Notes under the pieces: generated by a model
Database searches by the model: none
Told to the model about the DNA's origin: nothing
What the model saw: the letters and a program-made list of their open reading frames with translations, nothing else
Origin: Pseudomonas viridiflava
GTDB lineage: Bacteria; Pseudomonadota; Gammaproteobacteria; Pseudomonadales; Pseudomonadaceae
DNA: 64,000 nucleotides
Reading direction: 5' to 3'
Assembly (NCBI RefSeq): GCF_900583165.1
Contig: NZ_UTKY01000075.1
Location: 1 to 64,000 of the forward strand
Made by a program: the position numbers and the translations under genes
Shown: positions 42,014-50,881 of the stretch, piece by piece
Position numbering within the stretch: the stretch's first letter is position 1
Layout: each line of letters opens with the position of its first letter

Positions 42014-43258
42014 TTATCTTGAGGTTTTAACAAACCCAGACTTGAGACCAAATACTTCAACCCCCTGCGGAGTCGACTGCCCGGTCGTCACCTTCACCCG
42101 CTCCACCGGCCTATCCATCGCCACCCGATACTCCACCTCACCCCCAACGATCGCCTGCGCCGGCACCACAATCGCCTGCTCATTGTTGTAGGTCACAATG
42201 GTCAACCGCGCACTCATGCCCAACCGTACCCGCTGCAATTGCTGCGGCGTCAGCTTGGGGATCGACAAGGTCACTGGAAACTGCGCGCTGCCCTGGGTTT
42301 CGCCGGCAATCGCCAGGCCGCTGACCACGCTGACCGAACCCACGAGGCGTTCGCCTTCGAAGCCATCCCCCAGCACTTCTACTGCCTGACCCTGGCGCAG
42401 TTGGTTGATGTCCAACTCCGACACTTTGGCGGTGATTTTCAGCCGTTCGATATTGGCCAGGCCAAACAGCACCTGGCCTTGGCTGACCTTGCTACCGGCC
42501 TGGACCGGGGCGTTAGTGTTGCCGCCACCTTGGGGGCCGCTATTGCCAGGGGCGGGCACCACGATGCCGGAGAACGGCGCCTTGACGTCTTTGCCCTCAA
42601 GCAAGGCGAGCAGGGCGTCGTACTTGACCGTGGCGTTGGTCAGTTCCATGTCGGCGATCTGGCGATATTCGCCTTTGCCCTGGTCGAGGGCCTGTTGCAG
42701 TTCACTGCGGGCTGAGGCGAGGTCCAGTTGCTGCTGTTGGGTTTGTTGCTTGAGGTCGTCCAGCTCGTTGCGCGGGATGATGCCGCGCTGGAACAGGTTT
42801 TCGCTTTCGGTGAGTTTGCGCTGGTTATTGCCGGCGGACATTTCGGCGGTGCGCAGGCTGCGCCGGGCGCGGGCGACGGCGGGGCTTCTGTCCCAGTCCT
42901 GCATCTCTTGCACGGCGCGCCGGGCCTTAAGCTGGGCGGAGAGTGCATCGCGCAATTGCACTTCGAGGGTGGACGGGTCCATGCGCAGCAACACCTGGCC
43001 CGCTTCAACCCGCTGGCCTTGCTCCACCAGGTTGGCCTGCACATTGCCGTCGAACGGCGCGGTGAGGGTGAGGGTGGTGTCGGGCTCAATCTTGCCCACC
43101 AGGCCGATCTGGTGCACCAGCGGGTCGGGTTTGACCGCCAACCACTGCTCGCTGGCGTTGGCGGGCTCGTCGGGCGCAGTGCGCAGGCCGAGCAGGCCTG
43201 CGCCGGCAAGCAATACGATCATGGCAGCGCCGAGCAGGCGTTTTCGATTAGTAGTCAT
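42014..43258 (-). CDS. Periplasmic adaptor protein, MacA/HlyD family
   Basis: A 414-residue adaptor with an N-terminal membrane anchor (LLGAAMIVLLAGAGLLGL), a lipoyl-type half-motif (APFDGNVQANLVEQGQRVEAGQVLLRMDPS), a long coiled coil (about residues 100-190), the second half-motif (VKAPFSGIVVPAPG) and beta-barrel domains. It is the last gene of the MacB-type exporter operon; its start overlaps the end of the outer-membrane gene by 11 bases. The C-terminus (GVEVFGLKSGFVKTSR) departs from the usual GL-PGD-V ending just where the island block begins, so the last residues may have been replaced. Confidence 0.88.
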   Translation of the reverse strand: MTTNRKRLLGAAMIVLLAGAGLLGLRTAPDEPANASEQWLAVKPDPLVHQIGLVGKIEPDTTLTLTAPFDGNVQANLVEQGQRVEAGQVLLRMDPSTLEVQLRDALSAQLKARRAVQEMQDWDRSPAVARARRSLRTAEMSAGNNQRKLTESENLFQRGIIPRNELDDLKQQTQQQQLDLASARSELQQALDQGKGEYRQIADMELTNATVKYDALLALLEGKDVKAPFSGIVVPAPGNSGPQGGGNTNAPVQAGSKVSQGQVLFGLANIERLKITAKVSELDINQLRQGQAVEVLGDGFEGERLVGSVSVVSGLAIAGETQGSAQFPVTLSIPKLTPQQLQRVRLGMSARLTIVTYNNEQAIVVPAQAIVGGEVEYRVAMDRPVERVKVTTGQSTPQGVEVFGLKSGFVKTSR

Positions 43259-44726
43259 TGAGGCTAATTTCCCAACTTTCCAGCGTCATGCCCAGGGTCA
43301 AGTCGAGCTGGGTCTGGGCGTTCAGATAAGCGATCAGCGCATTGAGCTGCGCGTTTTCGGCGTTGCGCAAATCGGTCTCGAAACTCAGCACCTGGAAGTT
43401 GGTGGAGCGCCCGGCGCTGAGTTTTTCCCGCTCGATCTCGATCTTGCGCCGCGACAGCTCCACGGCGCGCTGGGAGATTTCATATTGGCGCCAGCGGGTG
43501 CCGAGGTCGCGCACCACGTCGTTGACGCTGCGCTCCAGCTCCTGGCGGGCGTCGGTGATGCGAATCTCCTGGTCTTGCACATTCACCCGCGCGCGGACTT
43601 CGGCCTGGCGCGTGCTGATGTCGCCGATGGGGATTTGCACCTGCACCCCGGCGTAACTGTCCCAGGTGCGGTTGTTACTGCTGCCGGCATCGTTGTTGTA
43701 GGCGTCACGAATCTGGTTCGCGCCGGCCACCAGGTCCACCTGCCAGCGTCCCGAGTCCTTGGCGATCACCAGGTTGAGGTCGGCCTGCTGGCTGCCGAGC
43801 AGCGCGGCGAGGTATTCCGGTTGCTGGTTCTGCGCCAGGTTGAACGCCTGGCGCTTGTCGATCTGCATGGGCTGCGCTTGCAGGGCTTCGCTGGCGCGGA
43901 TCGGCGTTGACAGGTCCAAGGCCAACAGGCGCAGCAGGGCCAGGCGGCTGGTGTCGAGTTGGTTCTGGGCTTCTTCAACGCCCAGTTGCTGGGTGGCAAT
44001 ATCGGCCTCGGTCTGCACGATTTCGAACTCGGCCATGCGCCCGGCGTTGATCAGCGCCTTGTTGACTTCAAGCAACGTGCCGGAACGTTTGAGGGCGTCT
44101 TGCACAATGGTCAATTGCTCCTGGGCGCGCAGCAACTCGCGGTAGGTGGCGATGATCTGGCTGATGGTCTGCGCTACGGTGGCCTTGAGGTTCAGCCGGT
44201 TGGCCTGCTCTGACAGGCGTGACATGCGCAGCGGCGCAGTGGTGGCGTCCCAGCCGGCGCCGCGCATCAGCGGCTGGATGATTGCCAGGTCCAGTCCGTC
44301 GCTGCGGTAGCGGCCGGCACGGTCGGCATTGTTCAGTTGTTGGGTCCAGGACATGCTCAGGCGCGTGCCGTATTCACTCAGTAGGCTGGTGGCCGGAGCC
44401 ACGTTGGCATTGCGTGCATTGTCGGCGGTGCCCCGGGTGCCCCGGTAGTAGCTGTTGAGGGTCAGCTTGGGGTTGAAGGTGTCTTCGGCCACGCGCAAGT
44501 CGAATTTCTGCGCCACCCGTTGCAGGTAGGCGCTGCGGATCGCCGGGTTGTTACGCAGGCCCAGGTACACCGCATCCCCCAGGGTCAGGGTGGCGACCTG
44601 GGCGTTGAGCGACACGCCACGGTCATAGCCGCTACGGGTGGTGCTCGGCGCCGATGGGTTGATGACCACCTTTGAGGCCATGACAGGCAGGCAAACCAGG
44701 GTCAGCAGCGCGAGCCATTTATTCAT
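43248..44726 (-). CDS. TolC-like outer membrane efflux protein
   Basis: A 492-residue outer membrane factor. A signal peptide (MNKWLALLTLVCLPVMASK) starts at ATG 44726; the frame extends further upstream into the permease gene, but that part is not signal-like. Two OEP repeats follow, with helices such as LNLKATVAQTISQIIATYRELLRAQEQL and QELERSVNDVVRDLGTRWRQYEISQRAVELSRRKIEIEREKLSAG. No lipobox Cys is seen, unlike the NodT-type protein at 2418. It overlaps the permease gene by 8 bases and the adaptor gene by 11. It forms the outer-membrane channel of the exporter. Confidence 0.86.
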   Translation of the reverse strand: MNKWLALLTLVCLPVMASKVVINPSAPSTTRSGYDRGVSLNAQVATLTLGDAVYLGLRNNPAIRSAYLQRVAQKFDLRVAEDTFNPKLTLNSYYRGTRGTADNARNANVAPATSLLSEYGTRLSMSWTQQLNNADRAGRYRSDGLDLAIIQPLMRGAGWDATTAPLRMSRLSEQANRLNLKATVAQTISQIIATYRELLRAQEQLTIVQDALKRSGTLLEVNKALINAGRMAEFEIVQTEADIATQQLGVEEAQNQLDTSRLALLRLLALDLSTPIRASEALQAQPMQIDKRQAFNLAQNQQPEYLAALLGSQQADLNLVIAKDSGRWQVDLVAGANQIRDAYNNDAGSSNNRTWDSYAGVQVQIPIGDISTRQAEVRARVNVQDQEIRITDARQELERSVNDVVRDLGTRWRQYEISQRAVELSRRKIEIEREKLSAGRSTNFQVLSFETDLRNAENAQLNALIAYLNAQTQLDLTLGMTLESWEISLNDY

Positions 44727-45918
44727 CGCGCAGGGCCTCCACCGGTTGCAACCGTGAGGCCGAGACCGCCGGGTAGATGCCAAAAAACAACCCCACCAGC
44801 AGCGTGCTGCCCACCCCCAGTGGCAGGGCCGCGACCGCCAATGAAAACGCCCAGCCCGACAGCCAGGCGTAGAGCCATGCGGCGCTCATGCCCAGCACCG
44901 CGCCGCACAGCGCGCCGACGGCGGTGAGGGTGACGGCTTCGAGCAGGAACAGGTTGCGAATATCCCGCTGACGCGCGCCGAGGGCCATGCGTATACCAAT
45001 CTCGCGGCGGCGCTCCGACACGTTCATCAGCATCACGTTCATCACACCGACACCGCCGCCCACCAGGGAAATCGCCCCCAATGCCAGCAGCAGGTAAGCG
45101 AAGGTACGGCTTTGCCGGGTCATGCCGTCGATCATTTGCTGGGGCACCTGGATATCCACCGTGTGCTCGGTGAGTTGGCGTTGCAGCGCGGCAGCGGCGT
45201 CCTTGGCCATGCGCTCCATGTCCAGATCGGGCGCGGCGCGAATGACGATGTTGCTGATCTGCGGGTTGGCGTAGATGCGGCGCATGCCTTCGGCGGGGAT
45301 AAACAGTGATTCCCCACCCTGGATGGGCATCAACAAGGCGCGGGGCTGGGCGTGCAGGATGCCGATGATCAGGAACAGGTAGTCGTTGATGCGCACGCGA
45401 TCGCCCAGTTTCAGCGGGTCGCCAGGGACACTCAGCGCCTGGGCGACTTCGTCCCCAATCACTGCGTAGGTTTCATTGGCGTCGAAGGCGGACAGGAAGC
45501 GGCCTTCGCGCAGGCTCAGGCGCATCGCCTGGTGGATGTCCGGGGTGCTGCCGACAAAATTGGCGTTGGTGGTGCGCCCGTGGAACACCACAGGCCCGCT
45601 GAACAGGCTGAGGGCGCCGATATGGATGATGCCCGGAACGGCCTGGCGTACGGCGTCGAGGTCCAGGTGAGTGCGCATGGGCAGGGTGCTGGTGCCCTTG
45701 GGTGGGAATTGCGCGACCAGGGTGTCGGTGCCCATGTCCTTGAAAATCATCGCCGCATCCACCGCCGCGTTGTGGCCGATATTGATCAGCGCCACCACCG
45801 ATGAGCTGCCGATCACAATGCCCAGCAGGGCCAGGATCGAACGTTTGCCCAAGGTGCGCAGGCTCACGAACGCTTCATGCAGCAGTTGGCTGACGTTCTG
45901 CTCGACCCTCAGGCTCAT
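44719..45918 (-). CDS. ABC transporter permease, MacB type
   Basis: A 399-residue permease of the MacB/FtsX fold: one N-terminal helix (KRSILALLGIVIGSSSVVALINIG), a large periplasmic domain (about residues 45-270) and three C-terminal helices with the conserved VGGGVGVMNVMLMNVSERRREIGIRMALGARQRDIR and the end PAVSASRLQPVEALRDE. The ATPase is a separate gene, unlike E. coli MacB, where they are fused. ATG 45918 overlaps the ATPase stop by four bases (ATGA). MacB-type systems use ATP to drive periplasmic substrates, such as peptides, siderophores or lipopeptides, through TolC. Confidence 0.9.
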   Translation of the reverse strand: MSLRVEQNVSQLLHEAFVSLRTLGKRSILALLGIVIGSSSVVALINIGHNAAVDAAMIFKDMGTDTLVAQFPPKGTSTLPMRTHLDLDAVRQAVPGIIHIGALSLFSGPVVFHGRTTNANFVGSTPDIHQAMRLSLREGRFLSAFDANETYAVIGDEVAQALSVPGDPLKLGDRVRINDYLFLIIGILHAQPRALLMPIQGGESLFIPAEGMRRIYANPQISNIVIRAAPDLDMERMAKDAAAALQRQLTEHTVDIQVPQQMIDGMTRQSRTFAYLLLALGAISLVGGGVGVMNVMLMNVSERRREIGIRMALGARQRDIRNLFLLEAVTLTAVGALCGAVLGMSAAWLYAWLSGWAFSLAVAALPLGVGSTLLVGLFFGIYPAVSASRLQPVEALRDE

Positions 45919-46622
45919 GAGCACCCGGCCTCCTGCACCACGCCATTGCGCACCAGGATCTTGCGCTCCAGGCGGTCGGCGATGTGGGCGTCGTGGGTGA
46001 CGATGATCAGCGTCACTTGCTGTTCGCGGTTAAGAGCCAGGAGCAGGTCCATGATGTCCTGCGCAGTGGTGCTGTCGAGGTTGCCGGTGGGTTCGTCGGC
46101 GAGGATCACTGAAGGGTTGCCCACCAGTGCGCGGGCGATGGCGACCCGTTGGCGCTGGCCGCCGGAGAGGTCGGCGGGGCGATGATGGGCGCGCTCCGCC
46201 AGGCCGACCTGGTCGAGCATGCGCAGGGCCTGCTCCACCGATTCATGGCGCGAGACGCCGCGATAACTCAAAGGCAGGGCGACGTTGTCCAGCGCGCTGA
46301 GGCGCGGCAGCAGGTTGAAGCTCTGGAACACGAAGCCGATTTGCTGGTTGCGGATCGCCGCCAGCTCATCCGGGGTGGCGCTGAAAATATCGTGGCCGGC
46401 GAAGTGATATTGGCCACAGTTGGGCAGGTCCAGTAGCCCGAGAATATTGAGCAGGGTACTTTTGCCGGAGCCGGAGGCGCCGAGGATCCCGCAACTGTCA
46501 CCGCGAGCGATGGACAGGCAGACGTCATTGAGAATAGATAGCTGTTGCCCGGCCAACTGATAGCGTTTGCCGATGCCTTGCAGGGAGATCAAGTCAGGGT
46601 GCGCGGGGGTATCTGTCATCAT
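45915..46622 (-). CDS. ABC transporter ATP-binding protein, MacB/LolD type
   Basis: A 235-residue ABC ATPase: Walker A GASGSGKST (about residues 48-56), Q-loop GFVFQSFNLLPRLSALDNVALPL, signature LSGGQRQRVAIARAL, Walker B VILADEPTGNLDS and switch His VTHDAHIADR. These are the markers of the MacB/LolD subgroup. It is the first gene of the exporter operon, with AAGG 8 nt before the first of two adjacent ATG codons. The operon faces away from the TetR gene across a 357-bp divergent region. Confidence 0.92.
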   Translation of the reverse strand: MMTDTPAHPDLISLQGIGKRYQLAGQQLSILNDVCLSIARGDSCGILGASGSGKSTLLNILGLLDLPNCGQYHFAGHDIFSATPDELAAIRNQQIGFVFQSFNLLPRLSALDNVALPLSYRGVSRHESVEQALRMLDQVGLAERAHHRPADLSGGQRQRVAIARALVGNPSVILADEPTGNLDSTTAQDIMDLLLALNREQQVTLIIVTHDAHIADRLERKILVRNGVVQEAGCS

Positions 46623-46979
46623 GACTACGCCTTCAGTCTCGACGGTGCCGCCATGCCCCCGGTAAATCTTTGTAACAAGTTCGGGAGCTGCCTGGAACGC
46701 GTCACGGACTGGTTTTATTTCTTGTTTTTAAAATATTGTTTGAATAGTAACCGCGATCTTTGCGCTTCGCCAGCCATGGAAATAGAGCGGTTTTACCCCA
46801 CGAAACGTGTTGCCCCGCGTACATTCTGGGCCGGTTCAACCTCTTCGATGAGCCTAACCGAGCCCGTCAGCCGAGGGTTTGCGGCGTATGGCGGTGTGTC
46901 ACTACTTGCTTTCGACCCGCCGCCCCGGTATAAAAAATCAAATTATTTTTTAAAACAATATTTCCGTCGTGGAACTCTT
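46623..46979. promoter_or_regulatory. Divergent promoter region between the MacB-type operon and tetR-like gene
   Basis: 357 bp without a gene. It contains two AT-rich tracts carrying AAATATTGTTT (46731-46741) and its exact reverse complement AAACAATATTT (46953-46963), each next to a TTTTTAAAA or TTTTTTAAAA run. The second lies 16 bp before the regulator's ATG. They are plausible binding sites of the TetR-family protein controlling both sides. Confidence 0.55.
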
Positions 46980-47738
46980 ATGGTCGCGAAGAAACTCAGT
47001 GCTCCAAACGTTACCAAAACTCGATTGCTGGATGCGACTGAGGCTCTCTTCATTAAGTACGGATACGACGCAGTTTTGTTACGCCAGATTACCGAGCGCG
47101 CTCAAGTGAACCTGGCCGCCGTGAATTATCACTTCGGGGATAAAGACTCCCTGATGAAAACCCTGCTGATGCAGCGCCTGGAGCCGCTCAACGAGCAGCG
47201 CCTGGAGTTGCTGGCGCGTTGCGAGGCCGAATCCGAAGGCCCGCTGGACTGCGACACGCTGCTCGGTGTGCTGTTTGCCCCGGCCATGGGCCTTGAGCGC
47301 AGCGACCCGGCCGGTGCCAATGGAGAAGGGCGGTCATTCATCCGCTTTTTAGGCCGGGTCTACAGCGACACCTCGCCGTTTATCCAGGAATACCTCAAGG
47401 TGCATTACCAACCGGTCTTTCAACGATTCTTCGAAGCCTTCGCCCTGGCCCTGCCCGACCTGCCGCGCAATGAACTGGGGGTGCGTCTGCAATTTGCCCT
47501 CAAGGCGATCTCCGGCGTCATGGCCGGGACCGAGTTGCGCCTGCTGATGAACTCCATGAGCCTTGGCCGCCCGGCCACGGACGCCGAAGTGATGGCCAAG
47601 CTGATCACCTTGGTGTCGGCGGCGATCCGCGTGCCGCAGCAAAGCCCAGAAGCTGAAAACGCATTGGCCAAGGTGCTGGATACCCAGCGCGCCATTCGCG
47701 AGCAGGCTGTCGCGCCTGTCGCTAAGGTCTCGCGTTAG
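46980..47738 (+). CDS. TetR family transcriptional regulator
   Basis: A 252-residue regulator. The N-terminal DNA-binding domain reads TKTRLLDATEALFIKYGYDAVLLRQITERAQVNLAAVNYHFGDKDSLMKTLL (residues about 12-63), with the typical YHFGDKDSL turn. The C-terminal ligand domain resembles the TetR_C_36/PsrA-like type. The frame is open to 46545, but ATG 46980 gives the normal N-terminus, with GTGGA 8 nt upstream. It is divergent from the MacB-type exporter operon, which it probably represses. Confidence 0.87.
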   Translation: MVAKKLSAPNVTKTRLLDATEALFIKYGYDAVLLRQITERAQVNLAAVNYHFGDKDSLMKTLLMQRLEPLNEQRLELLARCEAESEGPLDCDTLLGVLFAPAMGLERSDPAGANGEGRSFIRFLGRVYSDTSPFIQEYLKVHYQPVFQRFFEAFALALPDLPRNELGVRLQFALKAISGVMAGTELRLLMNSMSLGRPATDAEVMAKLITLVSAAIRVPQQSPEAENALAKVLDTQRAIREQAVAPVAKVSR

Positions 47739-47751
47739 GTCAAATCCGAGG

Positions 47752-47781
47752 CAAAAAAAAGCCCGCTGGGGCGGCGGGCTT
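47752..47781 (-). terminator. Rho-independent terminator, minus-strand orientation
   Basis: AAGCCCGC-cgcccca-GCGGGCTT followed by eight T when read on the minus strand. It lies 133 bp beyond the stop of the FUSC gene, which it should terminate, and 14 bp after the tetR-like stop; on the plus strand the stem is preceded rather than followed by the A/T tract. Confidence 0.8.
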
Positions 47782-47913
47782 GATGTACAACGTTTGTAAC
47801 GGATGAGGCTTCACACTACGTTCCCGGATGTGAATAAATCGTGAAAACTTTGTAAGCTAAAATGTGAAAAGATTGAGTTTGCATGATTTTCGACAATTTC
47901 CTCGCCGCCACCC

Positions 47914-48975
47914 TCAGATTTTCCAGTGCCCGGCACTCTTGGCCAGCCGCTGGCGCATCCCATCCACATTCTGCGCCAGTTGCAGCGTCAACAAGCGGTA
48001 GCCATCCAATGCGCTGTAAACCGGTGCATCCAGCGCAGGTTCGGCACCGCCGCCAGGGGTGACCCGCTCCAATCGCTCGGTGACGCCGGATTTCAACGCC
48101 CGCGCCATGCCCACCCATTGCACCCGGATCTGCCGGTGCTCGGTCTTCAACACCACTTGCATGCGGGCCATCGCTTGTTCGTCCCGGGGATCGGGGCGGG
48201 TATTGCCGAGAATCTCCAGGGTGCTGATGCACAGGCGCAGATGGCGCTGGATTGCATCCAGTTCGGTCATGGAGATGCGCACTTCCTTGGACACCGATGG
48301 CATCAGCGACCGTAATTGCAGCATCGCCGCATTCAAGCGGTTGAGCAGCTTGAAGTGTTCATCATCGGTGACTGAGCGGCCGCTGATGATGCGGCTATAG
48401 ATCTCGGCACAGTCGCGCAATGCGCTGGCCAAGTTGTAGCGCCACGAGTACACCGCATACAACGGCAGGGCGAACGAGAACGCCAGGGCCAGCACGATGC
48501 CGATCAGGATATCGACGGTACGCCACAGCCCATCCGACACAGGGTTGTCGCCGTGACCAGCGACGATAAACACCGTGATCGCTGACAACAGCGCGATGTA
48601 CCCGCCCTTACCAATGGCGTGGTACGAAAAGAACCCGCACACCACCGACATCAGCAGGTAGGTCAGCAAGGGCTGGCCCAGCCACGCCTGTTGCAGCACC
48701 AATGCCAAGCCGACACTGGCGCCGATCAACGTGCCGTAGGCGCGCTCCACGGCTTTCTTGCCGATATTGCCGTGGTGCTGCAAACCGCCGATCACGATGA
48801 GCATGGTTACCGACGCCCACTCACCGTGGGGCAGGTTGATGCCGGTGGTCAGCAGGATCGTCGCCAGCAGGCCGATGGACACGCGCACGGCGTGGATCAG
48901 CTTGGCGTGGCGATAGCGGCGATACGGGTCGAGCAGCGGGCGCAGCAGGCGCCGGGCAAACAGGGGCAGGTTCAT
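47914..48975 (-). CDS. FUSC family membrane protein
   Basis: A 353-residue inner-membrane protein. Six hydrophobic helices fill the first half, including the FUSC-type VRVSIGLLATILLTTGINLPHGEWASVTMLIVIGG and KAVERAYGTLIGASVGLALVL. The second half is soluble and helical (ALRDCAEIYSRIISGRSVTDDEHFKLLNRLNAAMLQLRSLMPS). The family includes YccS and AaeB-like aromatic acid efflux proteins; this one is about half the length of YccS. It stands alone between a terminator and a REPIN. Role unknown. Confidence 0.82.
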   Translation of the reverse strand: MNLPLFARRLLRPLLDPYRRYRHAKLIHAVRVSIGLLATILLTTGINLPHGEWASVTMLIVIGGLQHHGNIGKKAVERAYGTLIGASVGLALVLQQAWLGQPLLTYLLMSVVCGFFSYHAIGKGGYIALLSAITVFIVAGHGDNPVSDGLWRTVDILIGIVLALAFSFALPLYAVYSWRYNLASALRDCAEIYSRIISGRSVTDDEHFKLLNRLNAAMLQLRSLMPSVSKEVRISMTELDAIQRHLRLCISTLEILGNTRPDPRDEQAMARMQVVLKTEHRQIRVQWVGMARALKSGVTERLERVTPGGGAEPALDAPVYSALDGYRLLTLQLAQNVDGMRQRLAKSAGHWKI

Positions 48976-49019
48976 CGGTAGTAAAGGGGCCTCAATGGTC
49001 AGTTTGTGCGGGCTTTAAA

Positions 49020-49108
49020 TGTGGGAGGGGGCTTGCTCCCGATTGCAGGGGGTCAGCCAGCACCTCTGTAACTGACCCACCGCTATCGGGAGCAAGCCCC
49101 CTCCCACA
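49020..49108. repeat. REPIN (REP doublet), copy 5 of 5
   Basis: 89 bp between the start of the FUSC gene and the stop of the aldehyde dehydrogenase gene. The arms read tgtgggagggggcttgctcc with compensating change in the other arm (ggagcaagccccctcccaca), so the hairpin is conserved even though the sequence differs from copies 1-3. Confidence 0.9.
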
Positions 49109-49126
49109 GGTTTAATCTTCGACCCT

Positions 49127-50743
49127 TCAGAAGATGTAGTCGGTTGTCAGGAAGCTGGAGTCACGGTTTCGCAGAATATCGCTCACCAACGCCTTGTTGC
49201 TCTCCTGGAACTTGGTCGCCACCAATGTACGGATCGAGAACACCCGCAACGCATCATGTACCGACAGCGTGCCCTCGGCCGAGTTCTTGCGGCCGTTGAA
49301 CGGGAAGGTGTCCGGGCCGCGCTGGCATTGGGCGTTGATATTGATACGGCCGACCTGGTTGGCAAAGGTGTCCACCAGCTTGCCGACGGCCTCTGGGTGG
49401 GTGCCGAAAATGCTCAGTTGCTGGCCAAAATCCGAATCCAGCACGTACTCGATCACCGTCTCCAGGTCGCGGTAAGGCACGATCGGCACCACGGGGCCGA
49501 ACTGTTCCTCGTGGTACACGCGCATCTGCGGGTTCACCGGGTACAGCACCGCCGGGTAGAAGAATGAGCCACGACTGGTGCCGCCGTTCTCATTCACCAC
49601 CTGAGCGCCGTGTTGCACGGCGTCGGCCACGAGGGCGTTGAGGTAGTCGACCTTGCCGACTTCTGGCAGCGGGGTGAGCGCTACGCCGTCATCCCACGGC
49701 ATGCCGGGTTTTAGGGTGGCGAGCTTCTGGTTGAATTTTTCGATGAAACGCTCGACCACATCCTCATGCACAAACAGGATTTTCAACGCGGTGCAGCGTT
49801 GGCCGTTAAACGATAAAGAACCGGTGACCGCTTCACTCACCGCGTTATCCAAGTCGACCTCGGGCAGCACGATGCCGGGGTTTTTCGCATCCAGGCCCAA
49901 GGCGGCACGCAGGCGGTGTGGCTTGGGGTGCAGCCTCTTCAAGTCGCTAGCGGCCTTGTTGGTGCCGATAAACGCAAAGATATCGATCTTGCCGCTGGCC
50001 ATCAGCGCGCTGACGGTCTCGCGGCCGCTGCCGTAGATCACGTTGATCACCCCGGCCGGGAAGCTGTCGCGAAAGGCCTCCAACAGTGGACGGATCAACA
50101 ACACGCCGAGCTTGGCCGGCTTGAACACCACGGTGTTGCCCATGATCAGCGCCGGGATCAGCGTGGTGAACGTCTCGTTGAGCGGGTAGTTGTAGGGGCC
50201 CATGCACAGCGCCACGCCCAGGGGCACGCGGCGGATTTGGCCAAGGGTGTCCTGCTCCAGCTCAAAGCGGCTGGAGCGGCGGTCGAGCTCTTTGAGGGCA
50301 TTGATGGTGTCGGTGATGTAGTCGCAGGTGCGGTCGAACTCTTTCTGCGAATCCTTGAGGTTCTTGCCGATTTCCCACATCAGCAGCTTGACCACTGCGT
50401 CGCGCTGTTCGCGCATGCGCCGTAAAAACGCTTCGACATGCTGGATGCGATCCACCACGCGCAGGGTCGGCCACTCGCCCTGGCCACGGTCATAGGCGCG
50501 CACGGCGGCATCAAGGGCGGTGAGGGCGGTGTCGGCGTCCAGCAGCGGAGTGCTGCCGATATGCACGCGTTGTTCGCCGAGTTGCACCGGGCTTTGTACT
50601 TGAGCCAATGGGCCGTTCCAGACCTGCAACTGGCCGTCGACCAAGTAATCACGCTGTTCAATCGGCGCCGCCAGGCGATATTGCTCTGGAATATCGGCGG
50701 CAGAGGTGGGAAACAGCTGGGCGAGCAGGTTGCTGGTGGTCAT
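49127..50743 (-). CDS. NADP-dependent glyceraldehyde-3-phosphate dehydrogenase-like aldehyde dehydrogenase (GapN type)
   Basis: A 538-residue ALDH superfamily enzyme, probably non-phosphorylating and NADP-dependent, oxidising glyceraldehyde 3-phosphate to 3-phosphoglycerate. The cofactor region is GVALCMGPYNYPLNETFTTLIPALIMGNTVVFKPAK, the catalytic Cys lies in SFNGQRCTALKILFV, and EEQFGPVVPIVPY follows. At the position of the usual LELGGK motif the sequence reads LGLDAKNPGIVL, so the general-base Glu is not where most ALDHs have it. ATG 50743 has AGGGG 7 nt upstream and was preferred to upstream in-frame codons. Monocistronic. Confidence 0.82.
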   Translation of the reverse strand: MTTSNLLAQLFPTSAADIPEQYRLAAPIEQRDYLVDGQLQVWNGPLAQVQSPVQLGEQRVHIGSTPLLDADTALTALDAAVRAYDRGQGEWPTLRVVDRIQHVEAFLRRMREQRDAVVKLLMWEIGKNLKDSQKEFDRTCDYITDTINALKELDRRSSRFELEQDTLGQIRRVPLGVALCMGPYNYPLNETFTTLIPALIMGNTVVFKPAKLGVLLIRPLLEAFRDSFPAGVINVIYGSGRETVSALMASGKIDIFAFIGTNKAASDLKRLHPKPHRLRAALGLDAKNPGIVLPEVDLDNAVSEAVTGSLSFNGQRCTALKILFVHEDVVERFIEKFNQKLATLKPGMPWDDGVALTPLPEVGKVDYLNALVADAVQHGAQVVNENGGTSRGSFFYPAVLYPVNPQMRVYHEEQFGPVVPIVPYRDLETVIEYVLDSDFGQQLSIFGTHPEAVGKLVDTFANQVGRININAQCQRGPDTFPFNGRKNSAEGTLSVHDALRVFSIRTLVATKFQESNKALVSDILRNRDSSFLTTDYIF

Positions 50744-50881
50744 GTCGCTACCCCTGGAATAGTTGCAAAACATGACTAGAGAGTCACCCAACATAGGGCT
50801 CTATGGCAAGGCTTGTGCGCTTTCTCCTACGCAGCGCTGTGAACGCCGGGTAAACTGCGCGCCTTTCTTGAAGGAGGTCAC

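Noticed and set aside
46711..46760. The AT-rich tract upstream of the MacB-type operon as a small RNA or phage attachment site
   Set aside because: No stem, T-run or integrase; it is better explained as part of the divergent promoter and operator region.
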